A stretch of 64,000 bases of DNA from Gemmatimonas aurantiaca (GCF_037190085.1 NZ_JBBCJO010000002.1:310001-374000); one strand, 5' to 3'; positions 17,693-27,173 are shown, numbered from the stretch's first letter. Program-made: numbers and translations. The notes: generated from the letters alone by a model not told the origin.

Positions 17693-18709
17693 CTACGGTG
17701 TGAGCAGCACCTTGCCCTGCCGCCCATCCTGCGCAGCGAGCGTCACCGCCTCGTGCACACGCGCCAGCGGGAACGTGGCCTGGACACGCACCCGCAGCTC
17801 ACCACGCTGAATCAGCGTCGTCAGCTCGCGGTACAATGTCTGCTGCTCCTCGAACGAGGTGCGCCGGAACCAGTGGACCAACCAGAAACCACGCAGCGTG
17901 ATGTCGCGGAAGATCAGCGAGCGTGGTGACAGACGACTCGATTCGCCACCCGATGCGCCGTAGTGCACGACCGTCCCCCCTGCCGCGAGTGTGGACGCGA
18001 GACGTTCGGTGGCCCGTCCTCCAACCCCATCGAGCCCGAGACGGATGGGCGCACCACCGGTGGCCTCGGCGACCCGTGCGGCGAGACCGGGACCATCCAC
18101 CAGCACGACATCGGCCCCGAGCGGCTGCAGTGAAAGCACGGCATCGTCGCGCCGCACGATATTCACCGTGCGGATACCACGATGGCGGGCCAATTGCACG
18201 ACGCATTCACCCACACTGCCATTGGCCGCATTCTGAATCACCCAGTCGCCGCGCTGCAACGCGACAAAATCGCGCAGCATGAGCGCCGCCGTGGGCGGAT
18301 TCACGCGCACCATCGCGAGTTGCAGCAGATCGGCGTCGACGGGGACCGTCCAGAGCAGATTCGCCGGCACCACCAGATGCGTGGTCCAGGTACCAAAACC
18401 GGGAGGCACCACGACACGGTCGTCGGCACGGATGTGCCGCACATCATCTGCGACCATCATGACCGTACCGACGGCCTCGTTGCCTGCGACCGAAGGGAGC
18501 GCAGGCAGGAGGCCGTATTGTCCGGTGATGGTGAGCAGATCCGACGGATTGATCGGAGCCGCCTGCATGGCCACGAGCGCCTCACCGGGACCCGGTGTCG
18601 GCATTGGCCGTTCGACGAGATGCAGCAGATCCTGCAGCGCCGGCCCCCGTTCGACATACTCCACGCGAAGCATCCGCCCGTCCATGCGGGCGTGATCCGA
18701 CACGCTCAA
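17693..18709 (-). CDS. MDR-family 2-enoyl thioester reductase / quinone oxidoreductase-like protein (338 aa)
   Basis: Medium-chain dehydrogenase/reductase without zinc ligands. The N-terminal catalytic domain has MQAAPINPSDLLTITGQYG and SVAGNEAVGTV. The NADPH-binding part reads VIQNAANGSVGECVVQLARH, then GIRTVNIVRRDD, which is very close to the trans-2-enoyl-thioester reductases of the MECR/ETR type. It then has HYGASGGESSRLSPRSLIF and a C-terminal LVHWFRRTSFEEQQTLY. By that likeness it probably reduces enoyl-CoA or enoyl-ACP with NADPH; the true substrate is not shown. It overlaps greA by four bases and is probably cotranscribed with it. Confidence 0.85.
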   Translation of the reverse strand: MSVSDHARMDGRMLRVEYVERGPALQDLLHLVERPMPTPGPGEALVAMQAAPINPSDLLTITGQYGLLPALPSVAGNEAVGTVMMVADDVRHIRADDRVVVPPGFGTWTTHLVVPANLLWTVPVDADLLQLAMVRVNPPTAALMLRDFVALQRGDWVIQNAANGSVGECVVQLARHRGIRTVNIVRRDDAVLSLQPLGADVVLVDGPGLAARVAEATGGAPIRLGLDGVGGRATERLASTLAAGGTVVHYGASGGESSRLSPRSLIFRDITLRGFWLVHWFRRTSFEEQQTLYRELTTLIQRGELRVRVQATFPLARVHEAVTLAAQDGRQGKVLLTP

Positions 18710-19191
18710 AGCAGGTCGTCGGCGGTGCGATCGTGAATGGTGTACAACTCCACGATCTGCAGCCTGCGGATCCGTGAAGGCAGCTTGAGGATGGCTTCTT
18801 CACCGACCCCCTTGCCCTGCAGGGCGCGACCGATGGGCGATCCCATCGTGACGTGTCCGTCCTGCAATTCGCCGGCATCGCCGAACACCAGTTCGAACGT
18901 TTCGCGCGAACGCGTCTGCGCATCCTCGACGAGCACCTTCGATCCCAGGCCGACCTTGTCGGCGGGAATCAGTGCCACGTCGATATTGGCCAGCTTGGTG
19001 ACACGCATGGTCAGCTGTCCAAGGCGCGCCTGTACGAACTGCTGTCGTTCGAGCGCCGCCTTGTACTCGCTGTTCTCCTTCAAGTCGCCAAGCTCCACGG
19101 CCTTCCGGATTTCATGGGGGAGCGTGACGTTCAGCTCATGCGTGAGCTTCTCCACTTCACGCGCCATCTGAGCGATGAGTTCCTGAAACAT
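18706..19191 (-). CDS. greA: Transcription elongation factor GreA (161 aa)
   Basis: Rescues backtracked RNA polymerase by stimulating transcript cleavage. The N-terminal coiled coil spans about residues 1-75, with the acidic tip motif GDLKENSEYKAA (D and E at the tip). The C-terminal FKBP-like domain contains VLVEDAQTRSRETFELV, TMGSPIGRALQGKGVGEEA and LPSRIRRLQIVEL. Length is typical (about 158). No Shine-Dalgarno sequence precedes the ATG. A strong terminator for the upstream gene lies 24 bases before the start, so greA must have its own promoter very close by or depend on read-through. Confidence 0.93.
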   Translation of the reverse strand: MFQELIAQMAREVEKLTHELNVTLPHEIRKAVELGDLKENSEYKAALERQQFVQARLGQLTMRVTKLANIDVALIPADKVGLGSKVLVEDAQTRSRETFELVFGDAGELQDGHVTMGSPIGRALQGKGVGEEAILKLPSRIRRLQIVELYTIHDRTADDLL

Positions 19192-19214
19192 ACGTTTTCA
19201 GCTCTCGGGCGGGT

Positions 19215-19250
19215 AAAAAGGCGAGCGCCCGGCCGTTCCCGGCCGGGCGC
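19215..19250 (-). terminator. Strong intrinsic terminator after the LOG-family gene
   Basis: On the minus strand a perfect 10-bp GC stem (GCGCCCGGCC with GGCCGGGCGC, 6-base loop, 19225-19250) is followed by TCGCC and five Ts. It lies about 110 bases after the LOG-family stop and just before greA. Confidence 0.85.
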
Positions 19251-19358
19251 GTTTCCTATGAGGGGCAATATGGCACTTCTCCTCAGGAGTTCAAGCCATC
19301 GGAGCGAAACCATCCGGAAGGGTGCCCACACCCCGACCGCGCACAAAGGTTCCCGTGT

Positions 19359-20348
19359 TCACGCCTCCACGCGCGGCGCACGTTCGCCGGTCTGCGCAGC
19401 GTGCGCATCGATGACCGCCTGCGCGGCTTCAGCGGGATCGTCGGTGAGCGTGAGCAGATCGAGATCACCGGGAGAAATCTTTCCTTCCGCTGCCACGCGC
19501 GAACTGATCCACCGCACCAGTCCGGCCCAGTAGTGCCGTCCGAACAGAATGATCGGGAACTGAAAGATCTTGCCGGTCTGCACGAGCGTGAGCGCTTCGA
19601 ACAATTCGTCGAGCGTGCCGAAGCCACCGGGAAAGATGATGAACGCATTGGAGTACTTGATGAACATCGTCTTCCGCACGAAGAAATAGCGGAAGTTCAC
19701 CAGCGTATCCACATATGGATTGGCACCCTGTTCGAAAGGCAGTTCGATGTTGCATCCCACCGAATGTCCGTTCCCTTCCTTCGCGCCTTTGTTCGCGGCC
19801 TCCATGATGCCGGGTCCCGCGCCGGTGATGACCGAGAACCCATGCTCGGCGAGAATGCGGGCGGTTTCCCGTGCCGCCTGGTATTGCGGATCATCGGGGC
19901 CGGTACGCGCCGATCCGAAAATCGTGACGCCCTTCTGGATGTCGGCCAGTGCATCGAACCCTTCCACGAATTCGGACGTGATGCGCATGACACGCCACGG
20001 ATCGCTGACCGTGAACGACGGCGCATCGTTGGTCGGGGCCTGCAGCAGCTTCTCGTCTTCCGTGAGCATCGGGCGATCGCGGATGGCCTGATCGACCAGA
20101 CGCGGATCCATGCGTCGCACGGCCCGCGCTCCACTGGACACCAGCGTGCGTCCCGTCGCGGGCTCGCGACCGGCTTTGCGGTGTCCTTCTTCCGTCCGCT
20201 CCATCAATCCTTCGAGCGACTGCGACTCCGCTTTTCTTCGGGTACCGGGCGATGCCGCTTTGCCGCCCGCAGTCCGCGGCGCGGGCTTTCTCGCAGTGGC
20301 AGTCTTCGCAGTGGTGGTCTTCGCAGCTGAACGACGCGACGTGGCCAT
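19359..20348 (-). CDS. LOG-family protein (TIGR00730; nucleotide phosphoribohydrolase-like) with a basic N-terminal tail (329 aa)
   Basis: Rossmann-fold protein of the LOG/lysine-decarboxylase-like family; characterised members release bases from nucleoside 5'-monophosphates. Motifs: VTIFGSARTGPDDPQY, VITGAGPGIMEAANKGA and the family signature PGGFGTLDELFE. The ATG at 20348 is used. The first 40 residues are almost only Lys, Arg, Ala, Thr and Ser (AAKTTTAKTATARKPA), like a histone H1 or bacterial nucleoid-protein tail, and are not part of the family fold. The region to residue 110 is also an extension. It diverges from the phosphatase-like gene at 20412 across 63 bases. Confidence 0.85.
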   Translation of the reverse strand: MATSRRSAAKTTTAKTATARKPAPRTAGGKAASPGTRRKAESQSLEGLMERTEEGHRKAGREPATGRTLVSSGARAVRRMDPRLVDQAIRDRPMLTEDEKLLQAPTNDAPSFTVSDPWRVMRITSEFVEGFDALADIQKGVTIFGSARTGPDDPQYQAARETARILAEHGFSVITGAGPGIMEAANKGAKEGNGHSVGCNIELPFEQGANPYVDTLVNFRYFFVRKTMFIKYSNAFIIFPGGFGTLDELFEALTLVQTGKIFQFPIILFGRHYWAGLVRWISSRVAAEGKISPGDLDLLTLTDDPAEAAQAVIDAHAAQTGERAPRVEA

Positions 20349-20411
20349 GGAAATTTCGATTGAGAGAAACAGGGCACCGGCAGCACGGTCCATGTACTAC
20401 CATGTGAGCCC

Positions 20412-21866
20412 ATGATGCATGATATCACCTCATCCGGGCACCTGCTGCTCATCGTGGCAGACGGACTGCGCCCCGATGTGCTGGCGGAATGCCTGGATCA
20501 GGGCGACCTGCCGACGCTTGCCGCCCTGCGTACCCGAGGCAGTTACCACACGGTGACGGCATCGTTCCCTTCCGTCACGGGACCGGCGTACGTTCCGTTT
20601 CTGATGGGGCGGCACCCCGCGCGTGCGGGATTGCCGGGTCTCCGGTGGTACGATCGGGCCCGCTCGCTCTCCTGGGCTCCGGCGCCGGCCCGCAGTTATG
20701 CCGGAATCGACATCTGGCACGTGGACCGTGATGTGGACCCGAACATCCCCACTCTGCTGGAACTCGTGCGCCCGTCACTCTCGGCCATGAGCATGCTCGC
20801 CCGGGGGGCGTCTCATGGACGCATCGGTCGATCGATTGCGTGGATGTTCCGGGCCGCACCCTCCCATTTCCGCGGTGACCTCGAGGGATGGCGGCGCGTG
20901 GAACAACTCGCCACCCGGCATTTCCTCGAACGCTTCGCACAGGTACGTCCCCGTCTTTCCGTGCTGGCGATCACGAGTCCCGACAAATTCGCCCACCAGC
21001 GCGGCCCGTTCGCCGACATCGTACGCCGATCGGTGCAGGACATCGAACACGCCGCGGCCAGCGCGCTGGCGATCGCCACGCGCGATGTCTGGCGTGATGC
21101 CCTGCACATCTGGGTGGTGGGGGATCATGGTCATGCAACCGTGCGACACCACGATGACCTGCACGGGTGGCTGGAGAGCGAATCCCTGCGCGTGCTCGCA
21201 CATCCCGGACTGTTCACGCGCCGCGCCGACGTTGCGCTCATGGTGGGCGGCAACGCCATGGCTCACCTCTATCTCACCCCGGGCGACCGGACACGGCGCT
21301 GGTGGCCCGATCACGAGCCGCGCTGGCATACGTTGCTGATGCGCCTGCTGGCCCGTCCGTCGGTGGATCTGCTGGCGGTGGCCGAGTCGCCAACGATCAC
21401 GCGGGTCCATCATGCCGAGCGCGGCGCGGCGCGGATCATTCACCAGCCATCGGCGCATTTCGCTCTCGAGCGGTGGTCGTATGCCCCCATCGACGGTGGC
21501 GACCCGTTGTGCCTTGGCGGCGCCCACGCGGCATTGGATGCGTCGGACGCCTGGACGGTGACCGAACCCTCGCCCTACCCCGATGCACTGGTGCAGCTCT
21601 CCCTGCTCATGACCTCGGCGCGCGCAGGAGACATCCTGATCTCGGCCGCCGAGGGTTGGGATCTGCGCGCCCGTTACGAGCCAGTCACCCACGTCTCCAC
21701 GCATGGCGCACTGCTGCGCGAACAGATGCTGGCGCCATTGCTGCTGGATGTCATTCCCGCACGGACACCCCAACGCACGGCGGATGTGGCGCCCAGTGCG
21801 CTCGATCTCCTCGGCGTGCCGGGCACCCACGCATTCGAAGGACGTTCCTTCCTGCGCGCCCGCTGA
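20412..21866 (+). CDS. Alkaline-phosphatase-superfamily phosphodiesterase/nucleotide pyrophosphatase-like protein (484 aa)
   Basis: Two-metal hydrolase of the type I phosphodiesterase/nucleotide pyrophosphatase branch. Seen: first metal aspartate in LLLIVADGLRPDVL (about residue 18), the nucleophile threonine in FPSVTGPAYVPFL (about 55), metal ligands D and H in TSPDKFAHQRG (about 190) and VVGDHGHATV (about 235), and a late histidine in VSTHGALLREQM (about 440). There is no signal peptide, so it may act in the cytoplasm, unlike many relatives. The substrate cannot be told from sequence. The 22 bases before the ATG carry no clear ribosome site. Confidence 0.82.
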   Translation: MMHDITSSGHLLLIVADGLRPDVLAECLDQGDLPTLAALRTRGSYHTVTASFPSVTGPAYVPFLMGRHPARAGLPGLRWYDRARSLSWAPAPARSYAGIDIWHVDRDVDPNIPTLLELVRPSLSAMSMLARGASHGRIGRSIAWMFRAAPSHFRGDLEGWRRVEQLATRHFLERFAQVRPRLSVLAITSPDKFAHQRGPFADIVRRSVQDIEHAAASALAIATRDVWRDALHIWVVGDHGHATVRHHDDLHGWLESESLRVLAHPGLFTRRADVALMVGGNAMAHLYLTPGDRTRRWWPDHEPRWHTLLMRLLARPSVDLLAVAESPTITRVHHAERGAARIIHQPSAHFALERWSYAPIDGGDPLCLGGAHAALDASDAWTVTEPSPYPDALVQLSLLMTSARAGDILISAAEGWDLRARYEPVTHVSTHGALLREQMLAPLLLDVIPARTPQRTADVAPSALDLLGVPGTHAFEGRSFLRAR

Positions 21867-21932
21867 ATCGACGGTGATTCTGCGCTGACTTTGCACCGCC
21901 TCGTGTTGACGCAGCGTGATCCCCGCGCCGTG

Positions 21933-22259
21933 TCATTCCGTCCGGTTGCGACTGCGCTCGGGGTCGAAGCCTTCCGGATACCGCTTGCGCAGCTTGTCGA
22001 TATTGCGCTGTGCGATGTCCGCGAGCGACATGTCGAGCACGGTGGCGAACGCCCCGATGTACCAGAGGCAGTCGCCCAGCTCCTTGGCCAGCGCATCCCG
22101 GTCGAGCGGCGTGGCGTGGAAGAGATGTTTCTTGATCACCTCCGCCACTTCACCCGCTTCTCCCGTCAATCCCAGCGCCGCATTGGCCAGCTGCTGTTCA
22201 TGCGTGCGGTCGCGCCCCAGCGTACGCGCCGCGAGTTGCTGATACTCGTCGAGGTTCAT
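21933..22259 (-). CDS. MazG-like nucleotide pyrophosphohydrolase (108 aa)
   Basis: Small all-alpha NTP pyrophosphatase of the MazG/dUTPase-like superfamily. The ATG at 22259 begins MNLDEYQQLAARTL. The metal motif E-x-x-E...E-x-x-D is visible as LTGEAGEVAEVIKKH (about 31-45) and AKELGDCLWYIGA (about 58-70). Family members hydrolyse noncanonical or excess nucleoside triphosphates. Length fits a single MazG domain. It lies 47 bases after the HDOD gene on the same strand and might be the last gene of that operon. Confidence 0.85.
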   Translation of the reverse strand: MNLDEYQQLAARTLGRDRTHEQQLANAALGLTGEAGEVAEVIKKHLFHATPLDRDALAKELGDCLWYIGAFATVLDMSLADIAQRNIDKLRKRYPEGFDPERSRNRTE

Positions 22260-22306
22260 CCACCAAAGATACCATGGGATGTCCCGCGAGGCACCACAGC
22301 ACATCG

Positions 22307-23164
22307 TCACGCGGCCAGCAACGTGGTCGCCTGCGGCAGTTCCCGATGCAGTTCGTCGAGCAACGCTTCGAGTTCGAGCTGATCGAGCCCGAGCAGGGTC
22401 AGTGCCTGCGCCCGCGGAGCATCCCCCTCCACACTGTGGACGAAGCCGATCTCCAGGCGGGCAGCCAGCGCGTCGGCCACATGCACCAATGCGCTCCACC
22501 GCTGCGCGTCGCCGGACAGAGTCGTGAAATCGTGGTGATGCCGGCACGCCAGCGCCAGCGACTCGGGGAAGTGCCAGGCTTCACAGAGGGCGCCGCCGAA
22601 CTGTTCGTGCGTCGCACCGATCTCCTCGAGTTCGAGCGCGCGAAACGATGGAGCGCCCGGTGTGCCGACACGCCGGATCACCCTCGAGAATTCCGGCAAC
22701 CAGGCCTGCATGGCCACGATGACCCCGATGTCGTGCAGCAGGCCGGCCAGCATCGCTTCTTCGGGCAGACCGACTCCTGTCCGCAGCGAAATGGCGCGTG
22801 CGGCCGTCCCCACGGCCACACTGTGCGCCCACAGGTCCGCGGGGTCGAATCCCGGAATGCCGCGACGTCCGCGGAACAGCCGATGGAGACTGGCCGCCAG
22901 CGCGATGTTCCGGATGGCGCCGATGCCCAGGAGCCGGATGGCCGCCCGGGGTGTGGAGACCTCCCGCTGTCGCCGATAGAACGCGGAGTTCACCACCTTC
23001 AGCACCCGCGCGGCCAGCGACGGATCGGTGGTGAGCACATCATGCACCATCTCCTCAGTCGCCGCGGGATTCTCGGCAATCCGCATGATCCGGATGGCCA
23101 CATCCGGCAGGGTGGCCAGCGAACCGATCTGGTTCAGTGTGACGCGAATAACGACGTCTTTCAT
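22307..23164 (-). CDS. HDOD-domain signalling protein (285 aa)
   Basis: HDOD proteins are HD-related domains, usually lacking full phosphohydrolase activity, that act in signal networks. Residues 1-200 hold the domain: SLATLPDVAIRIMRIAENPA, DPSLAARVLKVVNSAFYRR, IRLLGIGAIRNIALA and AMLAGLLHDIGVIVAMQA, with an H-D pair. A later ACRHHHDF and VHVADALAARL also resemble HD-type helices. The ATG at 23164 overlaps the stop of the REC-GGDEF-EAL gene (ATGA), so the two are translationally coupled and probably work in one pathway. Confidence 0.88.
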   Translation of the reverse strand: MKDVVIRVTLNQIGSLATLPDVAIRIMRIAENPAATEEMVHDVLTTDPSLAARVLKVVNSAFYRRQREVSTPRAAIRLLGIGAIRNIALAASLHRLFRGRRGIPGFDPADLWAHSVAVGTAARAISLRTGVGLPEEAMLAGLLHDIGVIVAMQAWLPEFSRVIRRVGTPGAPSFRALELEEIGATHEQFGGALCEAWHFPESLALACRHHHDFTTLSGDAQRWSALVHVADALAARLEIGFVHSVEGDAPRAQALTLLGLDQLELEALLDELHRELPQATTLLAA

Positions 23165-24939
23165 GCCGCCTCCCGTGAGCTGGCGTTGGCATTCCACCAC
23201 GCCACCAGCGCGTCCGCCCGGAGCGGTCGCGCGAGCAGGTATCCCTGCCCATATGTGTATCCCAGCGCCTGCAGCAGCACGAGCTGCTCCACCCGTTCGA
23301 TGCCTTCCGCCACGACTTCCAGACCGAGGTTGTCCGCCAGCGACATCACGGCGTGCAGCAAGGCCGAATAGCCCCGTCCCCGGCTGATGTTCTCCGTCAG
23401 TGTCCGGTCGACCTTGAGCACATCGAAAGGGTATTCCTGGAGACAGGACAGCGACGAATATCCCGTCCCGAAATCGTCCATGGCCAGTCGCAGACCGTGC
23501 GCCTTGAATTGCGCCAGCAGATCCGTGGCCATCGACCGCTGCTGCATGATGTGCGATTCCGTGACTTCGAGTTGCAGGCATTCCGGCGGCATGCCGGCTT
23601 CCTCGAGAATCGCGAAGGTGCGGGCGGCCACCTGCGCATCGGCGAGTTGTACACGCGAGAGATTCACGCTGAGATATCGCGGTGCGAGCTCCGGTGCTTC
23701 ACGTTGCCAGGCCATGAACTGCCGACAGGCCTCGCGCAACACGATATCCGACAGCGGAAGAATCAGACGGGTCTCCTCCGCGATCGGGATGAACTCCGAC
23801 GGAGGAATCGTCCCCAGTTCGGGATGTTTCCAGCGCAACAGCACCTCCACGCTCTCGAGCCGCCGATCCTCGAGCGACACGATCGGCTGATACGCGAGAT
23901 ACATCTGCTCGGTGCCGATCGCTTCCCGCAGCGCATTCTCGAGCTGCATCCGATAGCGCACGGCATCACGCATCTCGTGCGAGAAGAGCGCATGGCAGCC
24001 TTTGCCGCGGGACTTGGCCTCGTACATGGCGATATCCGCGTCCCGCAGCATGTCGGCGGCCTCTTCGTACCCGCCGTTGCTGTGCACGATGCCGATGCTC
24101 GCACTGGAGCGCACGATGTGCTGCTCGAGATGGAAAGGCAATTCGATGAGTTCGATCAGACGGTCGGCCACCGTCGCCGCCGCGTCGGCATCGGGGACCC
24201 CGTCGAGAATGACGATGAATTCGTCACCACCCAGCCGGGCCACGGTCGGACCGGCCACTTCACGCGCGACACTGTCCTGCACCCGCAGATTGTTGCGCAA
24301 CCGCTGCGCGAGTTCGGTCAGCAGCAGATCACCGACGGCATGTCCCAGGCTGTCGTTGATGAGCTTGAACCGATCGAAATCGATGAACATCAGCGCGAAC
24401 GCGGCATCGGGGTCATGCCGCGCCCGGTCGATCGCCCGCTGCAGGCGCCATTGCAGCAGGGCCCGGTTGGGCAGTCCGGTCAGCGGATCGATATGTGCCG
24501 CCCGTCCGAGATCGTCGAGCATACGCCGCCGTTCGATGAGCGACTGTATGCGCGCCCGCAGCTCGGCGCCGAAAAACGGCTTGCGGATGTAGTCCGATGC
24601 CCCTGCCTCGAAGCAGGCCGCGAGCACCTCGCGGCGTTCGCTGGCAGTGATGACGATGACCGGCACCTCGGAAAGCGACGGATGCAGCCGCAAGCGCGGC
24701 AGGGTCTCCACGCCGGTGGCGTCGGGCAGTTCCTGATCGAGCAGAATGAGATCGGGGCACATCGCCACGGCCGCCTCGATACCGCTGCCGGCATCGACGG
24801 CACTGGCGAACTGCACGCCGAGCGGCCGGAGCATGGCTTCGACGAGCGCGTGGATATCCCGGTCGTCGTCGATCAGCAGGACACGTGCCGGCTCCTGCAT
24901 GATCCGGTTCCAGTCGTTGCGTCGTCGTTCCATCGTCAT
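23161..24939 (-). CDS. Response regulator with GGDEF and EAL domains (592 aa)
   Basis: A receiver domain fused to c-di-GMP synthesis and breakdown domains. Receiver: residues 18-135, acidic pocket IDDD at 23-26, phosphoacceptor D68 and K120. GGDEF domain: about 145-320, with G-G-D-E-F intact at 237-241; the inhibitory RxxD site five residues before it is absent. EAL domain: about 335-585, with E-V-L at 365-367 in place of EAL, D-D-F-G-T-G at 488-493, and conserved N426, E458, K509, E546 and Q565, so it is probably an active phosphodiesterase. The start overlaps the stop of the hybrid kinase, the obvious source of phosphate. Confidence 0.93.
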   Translation of the reverse strand: MTMERRRNDWNRIMQEPARVLLIDDDRDIHALVEAMLRPLGVQFASAVDAGSGIEAAVAMCPDLILLDQELPDATGVETLPRLRLHPSLSEVPVIVITASERREVLAACFEAGASDYIRKPFFGAELRARIQSLIERRRMLDDLGRAAHIDPLTGLPNRALLQWRLQRAIDRARHDPDAAFALMFIDFDRFKLINDSLGHAVGDLLLTELAQRLRNNLRVQDSVAREVAGPTVARLGGDEFIVILDGVPDADAAATVADRLIELIELPFHLEQHIVRSSASIGIVHSNGGYEEAADMLRDADIAMYEAKSRGKGCHALFSHEMRDAVRYRMQLENALREAIGTEQMYLAYQPIVSLEDRRLESVEVLLRWKHPELGTIPPSEFIPIAEETRLILPLSDIVLREACRQFMAWQREAPELAPRYLSVNLSRVQLADAQVAARTFAILEEAGMPPECLQLEVTESHIMQQRSMATDLLAQFKAHGLRLAMDDFGTGYSSLSCLQEYPFDVLKVDRTLTENISRGRGYSALLHAVMSLADNLGLEVVAEGIERVEQLVLLQALGYTYGQGYLLARPLRADALVAWWNANASSREAA

Positions 24940-27173
24940 GTCACACACTCGGAAGTGCTTTCGGAAGTCATGGTGGAGCCCATCGCCTCCGCGCCGCGTC
25001 GTGCCGCGAGCGCCAGGTGTTGCAATTGCTCCAGGGTCGACTCGCATCCGGTCGATCCGTCATTGGTCGTCGTCTGCCCGATCTGCTGCTCCAGCTGCCG
25101 TTCGAGCTTTCGCGCCAGATCACTCACCGCCGGGTATCCGTAGCTGCCCGCGGCGCCTTTGAGCTGGTGCGCGGCATGGGCGGCCCGATCGAGACGTCCC
25201 TCCTGCAATGCATCGGCAATCGTCGCCACACGCTGCGGAAGCGCATCGGCAAATCGTGCGACGAGCGGTGCCAGATCGGGATCCCCCGTCATCTCGCTGT
25301 GCAGAATCACCGGGAAAATTTCCTCCTGGCTTCGCAGCCACCGGGCGCAGGTGGCGATCAGCGCCTGCCGATCGATCGGCTTGCTGGCATAGTCGTCACA
25401 ACCGGCATCGAGACAGCGCTGGCGGTCTTCGGCCATGGCATGCGCCGTCAGTGCGACGATCGGAATGCCGGCGCCCTGCGCCCGCAGCGTACCCGCCAGT
25501 GTATAACCGTCCATCTCCGGCATCTGCATGTCGGTGATGAGCAGATCGAATGGCGCGCCGGCTGCCGCGGCCCAGTCCAGGGCCTCCAGCGCCTGTCGTC
25601 CGTTGGGCACCACGGTCACCTCCGCCCCGGCCACACGCAGCAACAGCGCAATGAGACGCTGATTGTCCTCACCGTCCTCCGCCAGCAGAATCCGTCCGCG
25701 CAATGCCGGGACATTGGTACGATTCGCATCGTGTTTGCCGTCCCGCGCATCCCCGCTCACGGTGCTCAGTTGCCGCGTGCTGTCGAGTTCCGCGGTACGT
25801 TCGGCATCGGGCACCGCGAGCAGCGGCAGACGCAGTTCGAAGCGCGATCCCCGTCCGGGCGCGGTGTGGATCAGTCGCACATCGCCGCCCATGAGTGCGG
25901 CCAGCCGGCGCGAGATGATGAGCCCCAGCCCCGTTCCCCCATGCCGCCGCGTCACCGAGCCATCGGCCTGCGTGAAGGGCTGGAAGAGCTGCGTGGCCTG
26001 CTCCTCGGACATGCCCGGACCCGTATCGTCGATGGTCACGACGAACCAGTTCCGGCCGGCCGACGATTCCACACCGGCCTCGATGGTCACCCGGCCGTGG
26101 TCGGTGAACTTCACGGCGTTGCCCGTCAGATTCATGAGAATCTGCCGGAGCCGGGTCGGATCGACGAGAATCCGCGTCGGCACCTCGGTCGAGAGGCGTG
26201 TTTCGAGCATCAGTCCCTTCGTCGCCGCACGGGCGCGCATGAGACTCTCCACCTCCAGCAGCATGGCCGGAAGCTCCGCCTCCACGTGTTCGATGTCGAG
26301 ACGGCCCGCTTCGATGCGGGAGATGTCGAGAATGTCGTTGAGCACCGTGAGCAGATGTCCGCCGGCCCGCTGGATGGTCTCCAGCGCCTGCAGCCGTTCC
26401 GACGACGCCCCACCCGACACCGCCTCTTCGTGCAGCAGATCCGCGTGCCCCAGAATGGCCGTCAACGGTGTGCGGATCTCATGACTCATGTTGGCCAGGA
26501 ATTCACTCTTGCTGTGATTGGCGGCCTCGGCCTGGACCCGCGCCTGCTCGAGCTCCACGCTCCGCGTGGTCACCGCCAGATGCTGACGGCGCAACAGCCG
26601 TACGGCGGGTTCGATGACCACGAGGGCGATGCCGACGAGCATGGCCACGAAAAACGCCGCCATCACCCACGCCGCGTGAATCCGGCGGTGGGCCGACTCG
26701 GCCTGATGCTGCTGCAGCGCCTGAAACCGGCCGGTCAGCGAATCGATGTGATTGGCTTCGACCAGCGCCGCCAGTTCACCATCGTCACGGCGGTTTCGCT
26801 CGATTTCGAGATAGCCCCACAGCGCCGCGCCCACCAGCGCCGCGAACACGAGCAGCGAGCAATGAACAGCGATCCGCACGCGTCGATGCGGGCTCCCGGG
26901 TACGCGGAAGGTCCCCGTCCGGACACGACTGAGGCGGGCATCGACATGACGCCGGTAGAGCGTCCATCCCACGAGCGGGCCGATGATGAGCGCGAGCCCG
27001 AGCGCATTGAGCAGCCCGCGCATCCCGTCACTGAGATCGATCGGGGCGAGAACCACCGCCTCGTAGAGCGCGAGTTCCACCAGTACCGTGATCACCACGA
27101 ACTGCAGCACATCGCCCCACCAGACGCGCAGGCGCACCGGGCGAAGTGATACGGCGGGAGACGGTTCGGACAT
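24936..27173 (-). CDS. Hybrid sensor histidine kinase with receiver and Hpt domains (745 aa)
   Basis: Membrane sensor. Predicted membrane segments lie at about 21-44, 53-72, 101-121 and 167-189. Then come a coiled stretch and the HisKA domain with H231 (NMSHEIRTPLTAILGHADLL). The ATPase domain has N (LMNLTGNAVKFTDHG), G1 (VTIDDTGPGMSEEQ) and G2 (RRHGGTGLGLIISRRL) boxes. A receiver near 525-650 has D in DLLITDMQMPEMDGY, and a C-terminal Hpt domain carries HAAHQLKGAAGSYG. The full four-step phosphorelay is thus in one chain, with output to the coupled REC-GGDEF-EAL protein. The ligand-sensing region between the second and fourth membrane segments is not recognised. Confidence 0.92.
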   Translation of the reverse strand: MSEPSPAVSLRPVRLRVWWGDVLQFVVITVLVELALYEAVVLAPIDLSDGMRGLLNALGLALIIGPLVGWTLYRRHVDARLSRVRTGTFRVPGSPHRRVRIAVHCSLLVFAALVGAALWGYLEIERNRRDDGELAALVEANHIDSLTGRFQALQQHQAESAHRRIHAAWVMAAFFVAMLVGIALVVIEPAVRLLRRQHLAVTTRSVELEQARVQAEAANHSKSEFLANMSHEIRTPLTAILGHADLLHEEAVSGGASSERLQALETIQRAGGHLLTVLNDILDISRIEAGRLDIEHVEAELPAMLLEVESLMRARAATKGLMLETRLSTEVPTRILVDPTRLRQILMNLTGNAVKFTDHGRVTIEAGVESSAGRNWFVVTIDDTGPGMSEEQATQLFQPFTQADGSVTRRHGGTGLGLIISRRLAALMGGDVRLIHTAPGRGSRFELRLPLLAVPDAERTAELDSTRQLSTVSGDARDGKHDANRTNVPALRGRILLAEDGEDNQRLIALLLRVAGAEVTVVPNGRQALEALDWAAAAGAPFDLLITDMQMPEMDGYTLAGTLRAQGAGIPIVALTAHAMAEDRQRCLDAGCDDYASKPIDRQALIATCARWLRSQEEIFPVILHSEMTGDPDLAPLVARFADALPQRVATIADALQEGRLDRAAHAAHQLKGAAGSYGYPAVSDLARKLERQLEQQIGQTTTNDGSTGCESTLEQLQHLALAARRGAEAMGSTMTSESTSECVT

